In this document: positions 5,609 to 9,195 of the stretch, one piece after another
Position numbering within the stretch: the first letter of the stretch is position 1
Layout: every line of letters starts with the position of its first letter
Assembly (NCBI GenBank): GCA_038249135.1
Contig: JBBRWO010000080.1
Location: forward strand, 1-9,195
Source of the DNA: JBBRWO01 sp038249135
GTDB lineage: Bacteria; Actinomycetota; Coriobacteriia; Anaerosomatales; JAAXUF01
DNA length: 9,195 nt
Direction: 5' to 3'
Notes under the pieces: generated by a model
Databases searched by the model: none
The model's input: only the letters and a program-made list of their open reading frames with translations
What the model was told of the DNA's origin: nothing
Program-made: the position numbers and the translations under genes

Positions 5609-6014
5609 CGAGTCCTACAGCTTCACCGCCGCCAAGACGCGGCTCGATGAGATCGTGACGCAGGTCCGCAAGAAGGACACCTCGCTCGAGAAGAGCCTGG
5701 ACCTGCTTGAGGAAGGCGTCCGCCTCGCCAACGTGTGCACGGAGCTGATCGACCACGCCGACTGGGCCAGCGCGCCCGGCGCCGTTGCGGTGGGGACGCC
5801 GAGCGCCATCGATGAGCAGGCGGATGACGCCGCCGTCGGCGCAGAAGAGTCTGAGACTATCGCGTCCGATGACGCGGCGGAGCCATCTGCCGAGAAGGGC
5901 GACGTCGACGCACGAGCCGACGACGCCGTAGGCGATGTATGGTCTGAGGATGAGGCATGGGCCGACGAGGCCGAAGACGATCCGTCCGACGGAGATGATG
6001 GGCACGGTGACTGA
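5601..6014 (+). CDS. xseB: Exodeoxyribonuclease VII small subunit with long acidic tail
   Basis: Small subunit of the ATP-independent single-strand exonuclease ExoVII; several copies coat the coiled-coil of one XseA. The core is residues 6-56: YSFTAAKTRLDEIV, then LEKSLDLLEEGVRLANVCTELI, as in E. coli XseB. The start is ATG 5601 (AGGA at 5589-5592, 8 bases upstream), overlapping the nusB end by 8 bases. The protein is 137 residues, while the family is usually about 60-85. The excess is a low-complexity tail: residues 71-137 contain 28 Asp/Glu and only two Lys/Arg. The xseA and folD genes that sit between nusB and xseB in B. subtilis are missing here. The tail is in frame and without stops, so it is a real extension of the reading frame, but its function is unknown. 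Confidence 0.9.
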   Translation: MTDESYSFTAAKTRLDEIVTQVRKKDTSLEKSLDLLEEGVRLANVCTELIDHADWASAPGAVAVGTPSAIDEQADDAAVGAEESETIASDDAAEPSAEKGDVDARADDAVGDVWSEDEAWADEAEDDPSDGDDGHGD

Positions 6015-7989
6015 GCGGATTCTCGACACCATCGAGACGCCCTGTGACGTCAAGGACCTCACCGAGGTCCAGCTTGCGCAACTCGCCGCTGAGATCCGCG
6101 AGGAACTCGTCTCCACCGTTTCGCAGACCGGCGGCCACCTTGCTCCGAACCTCGGTGTGGTTGAGCTGACGCTTGGTATCCATCGTGCGCTGGACTGCCC
6201 GAAGGACCGCATCATCTTCGACGTGGGCCACCAGTCTTACGTACACAAGTTGCTCACAGGTCGTCTCAGCAGCTTCTCGACACTGCGTCAGTACGGCGGC
6301 ATGTGCGGCTTCCCTAAACGCTCTGAGAGCCCGTTTGATGCCTTCGACGCCGGCCACGCGTCTGATTCCCTGTCCGTCGCACTCGGGCTTGCCCGTGCCC
6401 GCGACACGCGGGGGAGCGACGAGACTGTGGTCGTGGTCATCGGGGACGGCTCTCTGACCGGCGGCATGGCGTTCGAAGCGCTCAACCATATCGGGCATCT
6501 GGGGACGCCTCTGGTTATCGTGCTGAACGACAACGAGATGTCGATCTCCGAGAACGTGGGCGCGCTCGCCAGCTATCTTGCGCGGGTGCGGCTGGACCGC
6601 CGCTACACGAGACTGCGCGACGGCGTCGAATCACGGCTCGGCTCGACTTCCCTCGGCCGCATCATCGTCAACGCGGGCGAGGCCGTGAAGGGATCCTTCA
6701 AGCAGTTAGTCGTCCCGGGGATGTTGTTCGAGGAGCTTGGCGTCAAGTACGTCGGCCCGATAGACGGCCACGATGTGGCGCAGGTGCAAGGTGCTGTCGA
6801 GGCAGCCAAGGCGGCCGACGGCCCCGTCATCATCCATGCGGTCACTCGCAAGGGGTCAGGTTACGGGCACGCCGAGGACTCACCCGACGCCTTCCACGGA
6901 ATCGCACCGTTCTCGATCGAGACGGGCAAGACTCACAAGAAAGACGGCGCCCCCAAGAGCTTCACGGAGGCCTTCTCCGTCGCGCTTGTGGCCGAGGCGG
7001 CTCGCGATGAGCGGATCGTCGCGATCACCGCTGCGATGCCGAGTGGTACCGGTCTGGATGGTTTCGCGCAGGCCTTCCCGGAGCGCTTTTACGACGTCGG
7101 AATCGCCGAGGAGCACGCGGTGGGAATGGCGGCCGGCTTAGCGCTGGGCGGCATGCTTCCGGTGGTCGCGGTGTACTCGACGTTCCTGCAACGGGCGTAC
7201 GACCAGATGATCATGGACGTCGCACTTCAAAACCTGCACGTGGTGTTCTGTCTCGACCGCGCCGGGCTTGTCGGCGAGGACGGACCGACGCATCACGGTG
7301 TGTTCGATCTGACGTACCTGCGCTCGATTCCCAACATGATGGTCCTCGCGCCAGCAGACGAGGTCGAGCTTGCTGAGGCGCTCCACACCGCGTTGCTCGC
7401 AGACGGTCCGGTTGCGATTCGCTACCCGCGCGGTTCTGGGGCGGGGCTCCCAATCCCCGAGCTGCCCGAGGTCTGGGAAGCGGGGCGGGCGCAGATTCGA
7501 CGACACGGCACCGACGTCGCACTCCTGGCGGTTGGTCGCATGGTCGCTACCGCCGAGAAGGCCGCTGTGCTTCTTGACGAGCGGGGTGTCTCGGCGAGCG
7601 TCGTCAATGCTCGGTGGGTCAAGCCTCTCGACCTTGAGATGGTCTCCGCTGTGGGTGCGAATCATCGCCTGGTCGTCACCATCGAGGAGAACACTTCGAT
7701 GGGAGGGTTCAGCGGAGCCGTGTGCGAGGCACTCGCAGACCTTGGTGTGCTGGTGCCGGTGTTGCGACTCGCCGTGCCCGACTGCTTCGTCACGCACGGA
7801 GCCATGGATCGGCTGCTCTCTGACGTCGGGCTGAATGCCGACGGCGTGACCGCTGCGGTCCTCGGGCGTATCGAGGACATTGATTCGGTCGATTCCGTCG
7901 CTGCTCCCACTACTGGCGCCGCCTCACATTCCGCTTCTGATGAGGGGACGGCCCGTGAAACGGCGCCGCATCGACGCCGAGCTCGCTGA
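6007..7989 (+). CDS. dxs: 1-deoxy-D-xylulose-5-phosphate synthase
   Basis: Thiamine-diphosphate enzyme that condenses pyruvate and glyceraldehyde 3-phosphate to DXP, the first step of the MEP isoprenoid pathway and a branch to thiamine and pyridoxal. From GTG 6007 it has 660 residues. Visible: His44 in TGGHLAPNLG, the ThDP/metal motif GDGSLTGG to LNDNEMSIS (146-181), catalytic Glu368 in IAEEHAVG, GEDGPTHHG (423-431), and YPRG with Arg475; the transketolase C-terminal domain starts near 500. About 35 residues after RIEDIDS (621-627) form a poorly conserved Ala/Ser/Arg tail. The start is uncertain: GTG 6007 gives the family-like MTERILDTI but GGAG is 12 bases away, while ATG 5998 is only 3 bases from it. 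It overlaps the xseB end by 8 bases and the tlyA start by 35. Confidence 0.96.
   Translation: MTERILDTIETPCDVKDLTEVQLAQLAAEIREELVSTVSQTGGHLAPNLGVVELTLGIHRALDCPKDRIIFDVGHQSYVHKLLTGRLSSFSTLRQYGGMCGFPKRSESPFDAFDAGHASDSLSVALGLARARDTRGSDETVVVVIGDGSLTGGMAFEALNHIGHLGTPLVIVLNDNEMSISENVGALASYLARVRLDRRYTRLRDGVESRLGSTSLGRIIVNAGEAVKGSFKQLVVPGMLFEELGVKYVGPIDGHDVAQVQGAVEAAKAADGPVIIHAVTRKGSGYGHAEDSPDAFHGIAPFSIETGKTHKKDGAPKSFTEAFSVALVAEAARDERIVAITAAMPSGTGLDGFAQAFPERFYDVGIAEEHAVGMAAGLALGGMLPVVAVYSTFLQRAYDQMIMDVALQNLHVVFCLDRAGLVGEDGPTHHGVFDLTYLRSIPNMMVLAPADEVELAEALHTALLADGPVAIRYPRGSGAGLPIPELPEVWEAGRAQIRRHGTDVALLAVGRMVATAEKAAVLLDERGVSASVVNARWVKPLDLEMVSAVGANHRLVVTIEENTSMGGFSGAVCEALADLGVLVPVLRLAVPDCFVTHGAMDRLLSDVGLNADGVTAAVLGRIEDIDSVDSVAAPTTGAASHSASDEGTARETAPHRRRAR
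7943..7947 (+). promoter_or_regulatory. Shine-Dalgarno site that fixes the tlyA start
   Basis: GAGGG G-rich site 7 bases before GTG 7955, inside the dxs coding region. It follows directly on the alternative in-frame ATG at 7940, which has no site of its own. From GTG 7955 the protein starts MKRRRIDAELADRGL, the usual TlyA beginning. Confidence 0.7.
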
Positions 7990-8749
7990 TCGCGGACTGT
8001 TCACCTCCCGCGAGCGCGCACGCGCTGCGGTGCTCGCAGGTGACGTCAGGGTGGATGGCGAGGTGGTCACGAAGGCCGGCCATCCGATATCTGAGGACGC
8101 GGTCATCGAAGTCGCCGAGCGGCAACGATTTGTGTCGCGGGGTGGGGACAAACTTGCCGGCGCACTCGAGGTGTTCGATGTGGCCATCGAGGGTCGTCGT
8201 GCCGTCGACGTGGGCGCGTCCACGGGCGGGTTCACCGACTGTCTCCTCCAGCGAGGAGCTGCATCGGTGTGCGCGGTCGACGTCGGGTACGGACAGCTCG
8301 CGTGGTCGCTTCGCACCGATGACCGCGTCACCGTGTTCGAGCGGACCAACATCCGCCACGCAGACCCGGTTGAGCTCGGCGCACCCTTCGATATCGTCGT
8401 GATCGACGTGTCGTTTATTTCACTTCGGGTCGTGATGGGCCATCTGCTCGAGCTGCTGGGCGAATCCGGCGACCTGGTTGCGTTGGTAAAGCCTCAGTTC
8501 GAAGCGGGTAAGGGACGTGTGGGAAAACGGGGCGTGGTCAGGGACCCCGCAGTCCACATCGACGTGCTTGAGGCGGCCGTCGAAACTGCCCGTGAGGGTG
8601 GCCTGGTGATCCGAGGACTGACGTTCTCGCCCATCAAGGGCCCGGAGGGTAACATCGAGTTCTGGATGTGGGCAGCGCGCGATGGAGTACCTACAAAACT
8701 CGCGGCGCGCGATGTCGCGCTGAATGCACACGAGACACTGGGAGGCTAA
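7955..8749 (+). CDS. tlyA: TlyA family rRNA 2'-O-methyltransferase (S4 + FtsJ-like)
   Basis: S-adenosylmethionine-dependent methyltransferase; in Mycobacterium TlyA methylates ribose at 16S C1409 and 23S C1920 and gives capreomycin sensitivity. The 264-residue product has an S4 RNA-binding domain (1-60: RRRIDAELADRGL...SRERARAAVLAGDVRVDG) and a Rossmann methyltransferase domain: SRGGDKLAGAL (61-71), SAM loop AVDVGASTGGFTD (83-95), VIDVSFISL (149-157) and VKPQFEAG (178-185). The catalytic tetrad of M. tuberculosis TlyA (Lys69, Asp154, Lys182, Glu238) corresponds to Lys66, Asp151, Lys179 and Glu235, a constant shift of three. It sits after dxs as yqxC does in B. subtilis. Some family members were annotated as haemolysins; the intact tetrad supports the methyltransferase role. 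Whether it modifies 16S, 23S or both rRNAs cannot be read from the sequence. Confidence 0.94.
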   Translation: MKRRRIDAELADRGLFTSRERARAAVLAGDVRVDGEVVTKAGHPISEDAVIEVAERQRFVSRGGDKLAGALEVFDVAIEGRRAVDVGASTGGFTDCLLQRGAASVCAVDVGYGQLAWSLRTDDRVTVFERTNIRHADPVELGAPFDIVVIDVSFISLRVVMGHLLELLGESGDLVALVKPQFEAGKGRVGKRGVVRDPAVHIDVLEAAVETAREGGLVIRGLTFSPIKGPEGNIEFWMWAARDGVPTKLAARDVALNAHETLGG

Positions 8750-8752
8750 GGC

Positions 8753-9195
8753 GTGCGCGTACTACTCGTTCCAAACATCTCGAATCCCTCGGCGGTGACC
8801 GCTACGGTCGAGATCGCCACGTGGCTGTGCGCGCAGGGCGCCACACCGATACTCTGTGCAGATGACGCCGCTGGTGTCGGCCTGCCGGACTTCGGGATTG
8901 CCGCGAGCGACATCGGGGAGCCGATTCTCGCGGTAGCGTTTGGGGGTGACGGCACCATCCTGAAAGCGGTACACCTGCTCGGCGACGTCGAGGTGCCACT
9001 ACTTGGCGTCAAATACGGTCGTCTCGGCTTCCTGTCGGGAGCGACGCCGGGCGCGATGCGCAGCGCTATCGAGACGGCGCTCGCGGGTGAGGCCCGCGTC
9101 GAACGGCGTGCGACGTTGCGCGCGGAGGTGTTCATGGAAGGGCGCTCGGTGGGGGTGTACCGGGCACTGAATGAGGTCGTACTGTCCCGGGGAGC
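8753..9195 (+). CDS. nadK: NAD kinase, N-terminal part (3' end outside window)
   Basis: Phosphorylates NAD to NADP using ATP or polyphosphate. The frame is open to the right edge: 147 complete codons of an expected 270-300. It starts at GTG 8753 with a strong GGAGG at 8741-8745 (7-base spacing) and 3 bases after the tlyA stop. Beginning MRVLLVPNIS, it shows the diagnostic GGDGTILKA (64-72) with catalytic Asp66, then GVKYGRLGFLSG (85-96) and LNEVVLSRG (139-147), the NAD-ribose-binding Asn-Glu pair. The second motif is normally GVNxGxLGFL; here Asn is replaced by Lys. In related loci argR and recN usually follow; they would lie beyond the window. Confidence 0.93.
   Translation, partial: MRVLLVPNISNPSAVTATVEIATWLCAQGATPILCADDAAGVGLPDFGIAASDIGEPILAVAFGGDGTILKAVHLLGDVEVPLLGVKYGRLGFLSGATPGAMRSAIETALAGEARVERRATLRAEVFMEGRSVGVYRALNEVVLSRG

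Noticed and set aside
5481..6498. Minus-strand open frames opposite nusB, xseB and dxs
   Set aside because: Arg/His-rich low-complexity translations without family motifs, opposite clearly conserved proteins; shadows of GC-rich codon use.
1..9195. Defence system, prophage, transposon, CRISPR array or RNA gene
   Set aside because: All coding space is taken by recognised housekeeping genes; no repeats with spacers, transposase, integrase, tRNA or rRNA signature was seen on either strand, and the longest non-coding gap is 157 bases.

Overview
The window is a gene-dense, GC-rich, entirely plus-strand stretch from a bacterial chromosome. It carries ten genes, many GTG starts, clear Shine-Dalgarno sites and short or overlapping junctions. 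Gene content and order are those of the Bacillus subtilis yqhT-efp ... accB-accC-yqhY-nusB ... xseB ... dxs-yqxC(tlyA) locus. High GC, GTG starts, a TlyA-type S4/FtsJ methyltransferase and the style of the proteins suggest a high-GC Gram-positive, most likely an actinomycete relative of the Coriobacteriia type. That placement is inference; no rRNA gene or other taxonomic marker is present. I see no mobile element, CRISPR array, tRNA or rRNA.

Layout. Positions 1-811 hold the 3' part of an M24 (aminopeptidase P/prolidase family) metallopeptidase. A 45-base gap with a perfect 16-base palindrome leads to efp (857-1417). The only sizeable gap (1418-1574) holds a 12-bp GC-rich hairpin, a TATACT box and a second perfect 8-bp hairpin followed by a T-rich stretch. 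It looks like the terminator/promoter/leader boundary of a long operon. That operon runs from 1575 past the window end: a carboxyltransferase fused to a complete AccB-type biotin carrier, accC, a YqhY-like Asp23 protein, nusB, xseB, dxs, tlyA and nadK (cut by the window end).

The most interesting feature is the 615-residue protein at 1575-3422. Residues 1 to about 460 are a pyruvate carboxylase/oxaloacetate decarboxylase-type carboxyltransferase. Residues 467-615 are a full acetyl-CoA-carboxylase AccB, with its N-terminal domain, Ala/Pro linker and biotinyl domain with the AccB 'thumb'. Just before the first AccB residue is an in-frame AAGGAGG, 8 bases from a GTG codon, so the same mRNA may also make free AccB by internal initiation. 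One locus could then feed a single AccC and biotin carrier into two reactions: an oxaloacetate/pyruvate-type carboxyl transfer and acetyl-CoA carboxylation.

The genes link core functions: carboxylation for lipid and C4 metabolism (fusion, AccC, possibly tuned by the YqhY-like protein), transcription and translation (EF-P, NusB, TlyA), DNA repair (XseB), isoprenoid synthesis (Dxs) and NADP supply (NadK). Compared with B. subtilis, the spoIIIA cluster between efp and accB, folD and xseA between nusB and xseB, and the prenyl synthase gene before dxs are all missing here.
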